The notes: a model not told the origin generated them from the letters alone. A stretch of DNA of 8,082 nt from an uncultured Bacteroidota bacterium (GCA_946479055.1 CAMLEX010000194.1:1-8082); one strand, 5' to 3'; counted from the stretch's first letter, positions 1 to 6,558 are shown. Numbers and translations: made by a program.

Positions 1-155
1 CAGAACATGATGCATATAATATTATCCGGGCAAAGTAGTGATTGAAAGCATTATATTTTGTTGCCTATCCTGTTCTTCCTCAAACAATTTTTCGTTTATG
101 GCCGGATAATTCTTGATTATTCTTTATCTTTTTGGTTTTTATCAATACGATCCCA

Positions 156-1463
156 ATGACCTTACTGATAGTTTTCCTGTCTCTGCTGGCCTTAATCATT
201 CTTATAGCTGCTTGTAAGATCAATCCTTTTCTCTCTTTCCTTGTCGTCTGCGTTATTGCAGGGCTATGCCTTGGCATTCCTCTTACTGGGATTACCAAAT
301 CCGTAGAAACAGGAATAGGAGCTATTCTTGCTGATACGCTCATCATCATTGTTATTGGCGCCATGCTTGGCAAACTGATAGCAGCAAGCGGAGCCGCCCA
401 GCAGATCGCTACTACGATCATGAAGGCGATAGGATTAAAAAATATTCACTGGGCTTTGGCGCTTATCGGTCTTGTTATTGGCATACCATTATTTTATAAT
501 ACCGGTTTTGTTTTAATGATTCCCCTGATCTTTTCGATCGTCTATCAATACAGGCTTCCTGCTGTTGCTACCGGTATTTCATTGCTCGCTGCATTGTCAG
601 TAGCGCATGGTTTTTTGCCGCCGCACCCTTCACCTGCGACACTTGTAGGACAATTCAACGCTGACCTGGGTGAAACCATGCTGTATGGAATCGTTGTTGC
701 GATTCCAACGATTATTATCGCCGGCCCTATATTTTCCAGGACACTCAAAAATATTGAGTCAAAACCTCTTGAAACATTCAAGCCACCTGAAATGAAAGAA
801 GAAGAACTTCCGGGTGTTATGAATAGTTTTTTCACCGCACTGCTTCCGGTGATCCTGTTCGCACTTATGACCCTGCTTCCCTTGATCATCCATTCGCAAT
901 ATGAAGATGTCATTTTTTTCTTTTCCCGTCCATCCATCGTCATGCTGATTGCTTTGATCGTAGCCACATTTACTTTAGGCATAAGACGTGGCAAGAGTAT
1001 GCAAAGCATAATGAATATTTATAGCGATTCTGTTAAAGACATCGCATTGATTCTGCTCATAATTGCAGGTGCCGGTATTTTCAAGCAAGTACTGGTCGAT
1101 AGCAAAGTGGCGAATGAAATTGCAGCGCTGCTTAGTAACAGTTCGTTATCTCCATTGGTACTTGGCTGGCTCATTGCAGCTTTGATCCGGGTTGCCGTCG
1201 GGTCTGCGACAGTGGCGGGAATTACAGCTGCAGGTATTGTAGAACAATTGGTAAGGGATACAAATACAAGTCCCAGCTTGATGGTTTTATCTATTGGCGC
1301 CGGAAGCCTTATGTTTTCGCATGTGAATGATGCCGGCTTCTGGCTTTTTAAAGAATATTTTAACCTGAGTATAAAAGATACACTGCGATCATGGTCGGTA
1401 ATGGAGTCGATTGTCTCCATTGTTGGTTTGATCGGTGTATTAATTTTGAATTTTATTTTATAA
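156..1463 (+). CDS. GntP-family permease (gluconate/D-serine type H+ symporter)
   Basis: An inner-membrane proton symporter of the GntP family, whose known members carry gluconate, other sugar acids or D-serine (DsdX). The 435 residues are almost all hydrophobic segments with short loops, matching the usual length of about 440. Family hallmarks are visible: GFLPPHPSPA at residues 152-161, and GAGSLMFSHVNDAGFW at 381-396. A polar, charged cytoplasmic-type loop lies near 195-220. I start at the ATG at 156; a TTG at 132 would add eight residues, and an in-frame stop at 114-116 bars anything longer. No Shine-Dalgarno site is seen. It is the first complete gene of an operon with a RidA protein (14 nt downstream) and a D-serine dehydratase/D-threonine aldolase-like enzyme. 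That context suggests a D-hydroxyamino acid as substrate rather than gluconate, which is inference. The family call is firm; the substrate is not. Confidence 0.93.
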   Translation: MTLLIVFLSLLALIILIAACKINPFLSFLVVCVIAGLCLGIPLTGITKSVETGIGAILADTLIIIVIGAMLGKLIAASGAAQQIATTIMKAIGLKNIHWALALIGLVIGIPLFYNTGFVLMIPLIFSIVYQYRLPAVATGISLLAALSVAHGFLPPHPSPATLVGQFNADLGETMLYGIVVAIPTIIIAGPIFSRTLKNIESKPLETFKPPEMKEEELPGVMNSFFTALLPVILFALMTLLPLIIHSQYEDVIFFFSRPSIVMLIALIVATFTLGIRRGKSMQSIMNIYSDSVKDIALILLIIAGAGIFKQVLVDSKVANEIAALLSNSSLSPLVLGWLIAALIRVAVGSATVAGITAAGIVEQLVRDTNTSPSLMVLSIGAGSLMFSHVNDAGFWLFKEYFNLSIKDTLRSWSVMESIVSIVGLIGVLILNFIL

Positions 1464-1477
1464 ACTAATAATCTGGC

Positions 1478-1945
1478 ATGGAACAAACGGCTGAACAGCG
1501 CTTTGCGCAACTAGGATTAAACTTACCACCGGCACCAACTCCATTGGGAGTATATAAGCCATGTCTTATTGTTGGAAATTTTTTATATGTATCAGGGCAT
1601 GGTACGGTAAAAGATGATAAAAGTCTGATCATTGGCAGGATCGGAAAAGATATGGACCAGGAACAAGGAAAACAGGCAGCACAACAAGTAGGGCTGGCTA
1701 TACTTGCTACCATTAAAACACATATAGGTAGCCTGGATAAAATAAAAAGAGTGATCAAAGTTTTAGGCATGGTAAATTGTGTGCCTGAATTTGAAAAGCA
1801 TCCTTATATTATCAATGGCTGTAGTGAATTATTCGCTAAAGTATGGGGAGAAGAAAATGGAGTAGGGGTTCGCAGTGCGGTAGGCTTTGGATCTTTACCG
1901 GATAATATCCCGGTAGAGATAGAAGCGATGTTTGAATTGCATTAA
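1478..1945 (+). CDS. RidA/YjgF/YER057c/UK114-family protein (probable enamine/imine deaminase)
   Basis: RidA proteins are cytoplasmic trimers that hydrolyse reactive enamines and imines, such as the 2-aminoacrylate released by PLP-dependent serine/threonine dehydratases, to keto acids and ammonia. At 155 residues this one is longer than E. coli RidA (about 128). It belongs to the longer subgroup that opens with LGLNLPPAPTPLGVYKP (residues 12-28) followed by GNFLYVSGHG (33-42). The C-terminal core VRSAVGFGSLP (131-141) aligns with the RidA segment carrying the substrate-binding arginine, so R132 is the likely equivalent, and E149 in the final strand matches the conserved IEIEA motif. The ATG start lies 14 nt after the permease stop. 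The next gene, 16 nt downstream, encodes a PLP enzyme that could generate exactly this type of intermediate. The family call is firm. Deaminase activity is likely, but some members of this subgroup have other substrates. Confidence 0.92.
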   Translation: MEQTAEQRFAQLGLNLPPAPTPLGVYKPCLIVGNFLYVSGHGTVKDDKSLIIGRIGKDMDQEQGKQAAQQVGLAILATIKTHIGSLDKIKRVIKVLGMVNCVPEFEKHPYIINGCSELFAKVWGEENGVGVRSAVGFGSLPDNIPVEIEAMFELH

Positions 1946-1961
1946 AAAAATATTCATTACT

Positions 1962-3071
1962 ATGGAAGAATGGTACCGGATCAATAATATCAATGAAATT
2001 GATTCGCCGGCTTTAGTTATATATCCTGATCGGGTTAAAAAAAATATTGCATTGGTCAAAAGCATGATCAATGATGTTGACCGCTTACGACCGCATGTAA
2101 AAACAAATAAAGCAAAAGAAGCTTGTTTATTATTGCTGGAAGCGGGCATCAACAAATTCAAATGCGCTACTATTGCTGAAGCGGAAATGCTGGGCCAGGC
2201 AAAAGCACCAGATGTATTACTGGCTTACCAACCTATTGGTCCAAAAATACAGCGATTCATTTCGTTGGTAAAAAAATATCCTTCAACAAAATTTTCCTGT
2301 GTGGTTGATAATATTTCTTCTGCGCAAGAGATAGCGAAAGAAGCAATGAATGCAGGTATTGAAGTTCCTGTATACCTTGATCTGAATGTGGGAATGAACC
2401 GGACGGGAATTATTCCTGGTCAAAAGGCTGTTGAATTGTATATACAATGCTCGCATGAGAAAAACATAATGCCTGTAGGACTTCACGTTTATGATGGGCA
2501 TATAACAGATCCGGAATTTGATATCAGGGAAAAGAAATGCAATGAAGCCTTTAAAGCTGTTGATTGGTTAAGTAAAGAGCTTATTCAAAAAGGGTTTCCT
2601 GAGCCTGTTATTGTAGCCGGTGGTACGCCGTCATTTCCCGTTCATGCTAAAAGAGAAAAAGTACAATGCAGTCCCGGCACTTTCATTTACTGGGATGCAG
2701 GTTATCTGCAAAAGTATAAAGAGCAACCATTCTTACCTGCAGCTTTGGTGATCAGCAGGATCATTTCACTTCCCAACGAAACTACAATATGTGCTGACCT
2801 TGGTCACAAATCAGTTGCTTCCGAAAATCCATTAAATAACCGTGTTTATTTTATCAATGCTCCGGAATTAACATTTATTGGTCAAAGTGAAGAACACCTG
2901 GTATTGCAGGCCAATAAAGATCATCTCTATAAAACAGGTGATGTGTTATATGGAATACCTGTTCATGTTTGCCCTACCTGTGCTTTGTATGAAAGAGCAT
3001 TGATTGTAGAAGATGGAAAAGTAACAGGCGAATGGAAGATCATCGCCCGTGACAGGAAAATTGTTTTATAA
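1962..3071 (+). CDS. Fold-type III PLP enzyme, D-threonine aldolase / D-serine dehydratase family
   Basis: This family has an alanine-racemase-like N-terminal TIM barrel that binds PLP and a C-terminal metal-binding beta domain. It acts on D-3-hydroxy amino acids: either dehydrating D-serine to pyruvate and ammonia, or cleaving D-threonine to glycine and acetaldehyde. The 369 residues fit the family. DSPALVI (14-20) is the usual opening; RPHVKTNK (43-50) carries the PLP Schiff-base lysine, predicted K47; VGLHVYDGH and VAGGTPSFP are typical barrel motifs; and HVCPTC (335-340) supplies the metal ligands H335 and C337. An HxC pair matches Zn-dependent eukaryotic D-serine dehydratase, whereas well-studied bacterial D-threonine aldolases use HxD, so dehydratase is favoured. 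I start at the ATG at 1962; a TTG at 1932 would overlap the RidA gene and add ten unconserved-looking residues. The family is certain; the exact reaction is inferred from the motif and the RidA neighbour. Confidence 0.92.
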   Translation: MEEWYRINNINEIDSPALVIYPDRVKKNIALVKSMINDVDRLRPHVKTNKAKEACLLLLEAGINKFKCATIAEAEMLGQAKAPDVLLAYQPIGPKIQRFISLVKKYPSTKFSCVVDNISSAQEIAKEAMNAGIEVPVYLDLNVGMNRTGIIPGQKAVELYIQCSHEKNIMPVGLHVYDGHITDPEFDIREKKCNEAFKAVDWLSKELIQKGFPEPVIVAGGTPSFPVHAKREKVQCSPGTFIYWDAGYLQKYKEQPFLPAALVISRIISLPNETTICADLGHKSVASENPLNNRVYFINAPELTFIGQSEEHLVLQANKDHLYKTGDVLYGIPVHVCPTCALYERALIVEDGKVTGEWKIIARDRKIVL

Positions 3072-3127
3072 AAAACAAGGATGCCCTATTTGTAATTGAT
3101 GCACACCCTGAAAAAGAATACACCCGC

Positions 3128-3463
3128 TTATGATTTTTTTTCATCATCATCCTCAACGTCATCCTGATCTTTGATTATATCTCCCTGGATATGTGCAGCA
3201 AGTGAAGTCAGGGCATGTACAAGACCCAGCCCTATGTGTAAATGGTTTTCTACCTTGTTAACCCCTTCAACTGACCGGGCAATTTTTTCTGAAAGCATTT
3301 TTTCCTTTTCCGTATCAATTCCGCCTTTTAATATAACCTCACCATTTTTTACATGCGCTTCGATTTTATGGGTATCAATCCCCGGATCTTTATTAATAGC
3401 ATCCATAACCTTCTGACGAATGATCTCATCATTCATTTTCCCTGCTTGATTTTCTTCTTCCAT
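3128..3463 (-). CDS. Small cytoplasmic BON-domain protein
   Basis: A 111-residue protein made of one BON domain (about residues 13-77), a fold found in OsmY-like stress proteins and thought to bind phospholipids or ligands. The signature is clear: VKNGEVILKGGIDTEKEK (38-55), then VEGVNKVENHLHI (65-77). After the domain comes a short hydrophobic helix (about 79-92) and a very acidic tail rich in Asp and Glu with two lysines before the end (98-111). There is no signal peptide or lipobox, so unlike OsmY it is probably cytoplasmic. A second start at residue 10 (MNDEII) is possible and would still contain the whole domain. It stands alone, convergent with the D-amino-acid operon (56 nt between stops) and divergent from the next gene. 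Its role cannot be told from sequence; a stress function is family knowledge only. Confidence 0.88.
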   Translation of the reverse strand: MEEENQAGKMNDEIIRQKVMDAINKDPGIDTHKIEAHVKNGEVILKGGIDTEKEKMLSEKIARSVEGVNKVENHLHIGLGLVHALTSLAAHIQGDIIKDQDDVEDDDEKKS

Positions 3464-3704
3464 GATAATGAAATTGATCGCATGAATTTACGAAAAAATC
3501 AGGGCCTTTCAAGGACACTTATATTCAATTTTTCAGTCAGGTGAGTGTTATTATTTGTGGGTAAAAATGGCCTCCTGTTGCCCAACTTCCTCTTTTTTAG
3601 ATGATAGTAAGCGGATATATCTTTATTTATCGCTTTTTCCTTCTGGCACAATTGTTACGACTTAATTCATGCAGGCAGAGCATAAATCACCTGCACTCCT
3701 GGTT

Positions 3705-3968
3705 ATGAAAAAGACAAAAAACGCCCCCGAATTAGAAGATAACTTTGATATTATTGTAGATAAAGTGCCTTATCGCATAAATGTCGCAGCATTTTTATTT
3801 AATGAAGAAAAGCGTTTTCGCATTAGCATCAATGGAGATAGCGGGCATGTATTTGCGTGGGATCCCGACATTGTCGGCCTTCATGCACTGAATGATGACG
3901 CTTCCACCTTGCCTGATAGCCTTGAAAAGGCTATCAGTGACAGGTTGTCAAAAACCATTGTGTATTGA
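3705..3968 (+). CDS. Small hypothetical protein, 87 residues
   Basis: I cannot assign a function. The protein has no signal peptide, lipobox or membrane segment. It reads as a small soluble alpha/beta domain: strands around DNFDIIVDKVPYRINVAAFLF (12-32), then KRFRISING (36-44), HVFAWD (48-53), and a C-terminal helix LPDSLEKAISDRLSK (69-83). The overall pattern, YRI.V..FLFNEE.RF.ISING, reminds me of small conserved proteins of Bacteroidota, but this is recollection rather than a search. Two starts are possible: ATG at 3705 (chosen, giving MKKTKN) or ATG at 3669, which adds twelve residues. Its stop lies 21 nt from the stop of the convergent methyltransferase gene. The last helix is encoded by a perfect inverted repeat (3913-3937), so the DNA carries a structural signal on top of the code. 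Confidence 0.68.
   Translation: MKKTKNAPELEDNFDIIVDKVPYRINVAAFLFNEEKRFRISINGDSGHVFAWDPDIVGLHALNDDASTLPDSLEKAISDRLSKTIVY
3913..3950. repeat. Two adjacent hairpins inside the 3' end of the small hypothetical gene
   Basis: Positions 3913-3923 and 3927-3937 form a perfect 11-bp inverted repeat (CTGATAGCCTT / AAGGCTATCAG) around a 3-nt loop. Directly after it, 3938-3942 and 3946-3950 form a second 5-bp stem (TGACA / TGTCA), also with a 3-nt loop. Both lie inside codons, 16-55 nt before the plus-strand stop, and 40 or more nt past the stop of the convergent methyltransferase gene. Neither strand shows a T-run after the stems, so this is not a standard intrinsic terminator. It could still end or stabilise transcripts between the two convergent genes; that function is inference. 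Confidence 0.6.
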
Positions 3969-3989
3969 ATTAGTTCATTGTAACGAAAT

Positions 3990-5066
3990 TCAAACCAACT
4001 GTCTGGGAAAAGTCAAACCCGAGAGTCCTGGATGCGATACTCCTTTTTGTTGTATCAGCACTTTGATCCTGTTGCCCATATCAACCAGGAAAGTGTGAAG
4101 CAGGCGCCGAGATTTTTCATCTGCTTTCATTTGTTTTGCCTGTGATGAAAGCCCAAGCCCCAATAAAAAATACCCCTGGCTGGTATATCCTCCGTATTCA
4201 AGTCCATATTTAGAACCCCAATGGCATAATGCGGAAAAATTTACATGACTTGTTATATCCTGTTCACCAATATTAATATAAGGGCAATAATTTATTCCAT
4301 GTTTATGATAGCAGATCAACGTTCCCGCAGTTCTTTGTTCATTGTACAAGCTTGCGGATCCATAGCCATAATCGATAGTCAGTACAAACCCTTTTTGTAA
4401 TCCCTTTCCGATGTTTTTTATCCAGTCAATAGCTTCAAGATTGATCTCGGTGCGACATCCTTTTGGTAGTGCGATCTGCAATTGGCTAATATAATTTTTT
4501 AATGCGGCTGATGCAGGCCGCTGCAATTCAATAAACCCATCTTTGTAGTCTACAAAAACTTCCATCAGCTCATCTTCCATTACTACCTGGTGTACTGAAA
4601 AATTATCAACTACTTCATTGGATAAAATACAGCCATTAATGGAGGGAATTTCAGATAATGAATGATGCCAGCTAACATTTCCCTTCAATATTCTTTTTTC
4701 CCGCTGCCGCATGTCGGGGCTTTTTTCTATGATGCAATAGTGAAGCTGATCATACATTTTTTTATTTTCCTGTAATTGTTCCAATATATCCCGGCATAGA
4801 TTGCCTGTTCCGGCACCATATTCTATGATAGTAAAAGGTTTTTTATCCAGCAACAGCCACATCTCCTCCAGTTGTTTTGCAATCATTTTCCCAAACAATG
4901 GACTGACGTAAGAGCTGGTATAAAAATCGCCATCTTCGCCAATCTTTTCCCTGCCGGAAGTATAATATCCGGCTTGGGGATGATACAATGCCAGCTCCAT
5001 AAAATCCCGGAAAGAAACCGGGCCTTCCTTTTTAATTTTTTGTATAATGATTTCAGTTATTGTCAC
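3990..5066 (-). CDS. MidA/NDUFAF7-family class I SAM-dependent methyltransferase
   Basis: A 358-residue cytoplasmic methyltransferase of the MidA/NDUFAF7 (DUF185) family. The human member methylates an arginine of complex I subunit NDUFS2; bacterial substrates are mostly unknown. The family's characteristic N-terminus is present: FRDFMELALYHPQAGYY (19-35) and GDFYTSSYVSPLFGK (46-60). The SAM-binding loop is EYGAGTGN (82-89), followed by SNEVVDNFSVHQV (149-161), the IDYGYG strand-turn (231-236) and DITSHVNFSAL (270-280). Length is close to the family norm. The start is GTG at 5066: an in-frame TAG at 5087-5085 closes the frame upstream, and the next ATG would delete the FRDF motif. No neighbouring respiratory-complex gene supports a complex I role here. 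It faces the small hypothetical gene, with 21 nt between stops. The family is firm; the substrate is unknown. Confidence 0.92.
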   Translation of the reverse strand: MTITEIIIQKIKKEGPVSFRDFMELALYHPQAGYYTSGREKIGEDGDFYTSSYVSPLFGKMIAKQLEEMWLLLDKKPFTIIEYGAGTGNLCRDILEQLQENKKMYDQLHYCIIEKSPDMRQREKRILKGNVSWHHSLSEIPSINGCILSNEVVDNFSVHQVVMEDELMEVFVDYKDGFIELQRPASAALKNYISQLQIALPKGCRTEINLEAIDWIKNIGKGLQKGFVLTIDYGYGSASLYNEQRTAGTLICYHKHGINYCPYINIGEQDITSHVNFSALCHWGSKYGLEYGGYTSQGYFLLGLGLSSQAKQMKADEKSRRLLHTFLVDMGNRIKVLIQQKGVSHPGLSGLTFPRQLV

Positions 5067-5229
5067 GGTGACGAAATAAAAGCACTAAAAATTTTCTATT
5101 TATGCCCACCAACAATCAGAGTAAAGATATCTGTATGCAGCTTCCTATTTCAAGAAATGGTAAATGAATCATACTGCAAAAATCCGCCAGAACTATTTGT
5201 CCTTGCGGAAGAATTAAATAATTAAGAAC

Positions 5230-5406
5230 TTACTTTTCCCGATTTAGTGAATCTCTGCGATACATGGTATCTTTAGTTATAGCAGTATCCCTGTTAATGG
5301 TATTATCCTGTTTTATTACTGTGCTATCGGAGGTGGTCGTATCCGTGGCTTCATTATTACATGCAAATAAAACTGAAATCAGGAGCATGAAGCATAACTT
5401 TTTCAT
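5230..5406 (-). CDS. Small lipoprotein with hexapeptide repeat (58 residues)
   Basis: Reading the minus strand from ATG at 5406 to TAA at 5230 gives 58 residues. MKKLCFMLLISVLFAC is a textbook type II signal peptide: a charged start, a hydrophobic core, and an L-F-A-C lipobox with C16 as the lipidation site. The mature part is short, polar and rich in Asp, Thr and Asn, so it is probably a disordered, membrane-anchored periplasmic or surface peptide. Residues 31-54 fall into four six-residue units: IKQDNT, INRDTA, ITKDTM and YRRDSL. No known function can be given. It lies upstream of the methyltransferase gene on the same strand, 163 nt away, so co-transcription is possible but unproven. No exact Bacteroidota -7 box was found upstream; TCATTTTG at 5430-5423 is one mismatch off. 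The signal peptide makes a real gene likely despite the small size. Confidence 0.72.
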   Translation of the reverse strand: MKKLCFMLLISVLFACNNEATDTTTSDSTVIKQDNTINRDTAITKDTMYRRDSLNREK

Positions 5407-5733
5407 AGTTCAAATTTTTGTACAAAATGAGACTCAATTATATTGCCAATCCGGTAGAATTTCTATAATATCCTGACCATGATCTTTACCTCCTCATGCA
5501 AATAGGAGCTTGTGATCAAAAATGCCCGTTTATTGTGTAATGAAATTCACATTAATCCTCAAAATGGGTAAATACTGGGAATGATGATTGCAATGATGAA
5601 TGGGAGTAAGAATTTTCATTTTGGACTTAGTATACCTATGAGATAACTTTAGGGATCCAATTGCCGATTTTATTCTTTGAGGAAGTGAGAAAAGAAATAT
5701 CTTATTAATGTAATTGACAGTAAAGTTTTATTG
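5407..5733. other. Gene-poor divergent intergenic region
   Basis: These 327 nt separate the minus-strand lipoprotein from the plus-strand dehydrogenase and must hold promoters for both. I see no open frame longer than about 30 codons that looks protein-like. Imperfect -7 boxes (TCATTTTG on the minus strand at 5430-5423; TCATTTTG on the plus strand near 5618) lack a well-spaced TTG partner. The only structured element is the SD-like sequence and hairpin at 5488-5508, described separately. Confidence 0.6.
5463..5508 (-). promoter_or_regulatory. Shine-Dalgarno-like AGGAGGT with possible masking hairpin and 5-codon ORF
   Basis: On the minus strand AGGAGGT (5494-5488) sits 7 nt before an ATG (5480) that opens only five codons (M-V-R-I-L) and stops at 5463. 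The AGGAG part can pair with CTCCT at 5508-5504 across a 9-nt loop, which would hide it. The lipoprotein start is 56 nt further on, so this could lie in its leader. Strong SD sites are unusual in Bacteroidota, and it may be chance. Confidence 0.25.
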
Positions 5734-6417
5734 ATGAAAACAATTATTGTAACCGGGGCATCAGGAAACCTGGGACAGGCAGTCGTTCAAAAGTTTTTAG
5801 CAGAAGGTGTTACCGTTATCGGAACAATTCTGCACAATGATACGGTTATGATGGATAACCCAAAATTGGAGAAAGTGATCGTTGATCTCACTGATGAGGA
5901 AAATTCAAGACAGTTTGTTGAAAACGTAGTGGCTAAACATGGCAGCGTTGATGCTGTTGTTCTTACAGTAGGAGGGTTTGCAATGGGCGCGATTGCGGAA
6001 ACAAAAACGGCTGATATTATGAAGCAGTATAAACTGAATTTTGAAACAGCTTATAATATGGTCCGTCCTGTTTTTTTACAAATGATGAAACAGAATAGCG
6101 GCCGGATATTTTTAATTGGTTCCCGGCCGGGACTTAGCACCAAAAATGCTAAAGGAATGGTGGGTTATAGTTTGGCCAAATCACTGATTTTTCGATTAGC
6201 CGAATTAATAAATGATGAAGCCAAAGGACATGATGTAGTTGCCAGTGTTATTGTTCCCAGCACTATTGATACTCCTCAAAACAGGAAAGCAATGCCGGAC
6301 GCCGACTTCAACAAATGGGTAAAAGCTGAAGAGATCGCTGATGCCATTTATTATTATGCCTCCAATGAAGCCAGGTCATTAAGAGAGCCTGTCATCAAGG
6401 TTTATGGAAATTCATAG
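5734..6417 (+). CDS. Short-chain dehydrogenase/reductase (SDR), classical type
   Basis: A 227-residue NAD(P)-dependent oxidoreductase with a Rossmann fold. The cofactor loop is TGASGNLG (7-14), and VGGF at 79-82 takes the place of the usual NAG motif. The catalytic set is complete: N102 (in KLNFET), S130 (in LIGSRPG), and Y145/K149 in YSLAK. PSTIDTPQNR (175-184) is the usual post-catalytic PG/PxxIxTP segment. The length is at the short end for classical SDRs. I start at the ATG at 5734, which gives a clean MKTIIVTG; the TTG just before it is less likely. The gene stands alone, with long gaps on both sides (327 and 141 nt). Substrate and direction cannot be inferred, and fatty-acid, sugar or quinone-type substrates are all open. 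Confidence 0.92.
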   Translation: MKTIIVTGASGNLGQAVVQKFLAEGVTVIGTILHNDTVMMDNPKLEKVIVDLTDEENSRQFVENVVAKHGSVDAVVLTVGGFAMGAIAETKTADIMKQYKLNFETAYNMVRPVFLQMMKQNSGRIFLIGSRPGLSTKNAKGMVGYSLAKSLIFRLAELINDEAKGHDVVASVIVPSTIDTPQNRKAMPDADFNKWVKAEEIADAIYYYASNEARSLREPVIKVYGNS

Positions 6418-6558
6418 AGTGAGCGTTATACCCGGCCTGTCAGGATAAATTATTTTGGATTATTGGGTTCCAATTTTTCTAAATTAGAAGATTGAAAACT
6501 CACTAAATATGGTTTGATAAGTTCTATAGATTATTCAAAAAATAAATTGCACCTTCTG

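Noticed and set aside
51..60. TTATATTTTG as a promoter for the first operon
   Set aside because: It resembles TAnnTTTG but the spacing within the box is wrong, and no TTG partner lies 17-23 nt upstream. The operon promoter may be outside the window.
1..131. Possible 3' end of an upstream gene
   Set aside because: All three plus-strand frames close within 50 nt and give no recognisable protein tail. The minus-strand frames across this stretch are short and not protein-like. I cannot tell gene end from intergenic DNA.
132..155. TTG-initiated extension of the permease
   Set aside because: It adds eight residues before the ATG at 156, which already starts the first hydrophobic segment at the usual place for the family.
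545..1510. Long minus-strand open frames opposite the permease
   Set aside because: They mirror the GntP coding sequence, have no domain-like pattern, and the plus-strand protein is unmistakable.
3072..3127. Terminator between the convergent operon and BON gene
   Set aside because: There is a T-rich run near 3133-3141 but it lies in the BON coding end, and no stem precedes it.
4872..5225. Plus-strand open frame of 117 codons over the methyltransferase start
   Set aside because: It is mostly antisense to the conserved MidA-type N-terminus, and its composition is not protein-like.
5264..5476. Plus-strand open frame of 70 codons with hydrophobic start
   Set aside because: It is antisense to the lipoprotein gene, whose signal peptide and lipobox are far more convincing; the hydrophobic run is a by-product.
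5522..5584. 20-codon plus-strand ORF in the gene-poor region
   Set aside because: Too short, with no promoter, signal peptide or recognisable pattern.
6121..6132. 12-bp perfect palindrome TCCCGGCCGGGA in the dehydrogenase gene
   Set aside because: It encodes the conserved catalytic-serine segment (G-S-R-P-G) and is probably a codon coincidence in a locally GC-rich spot.
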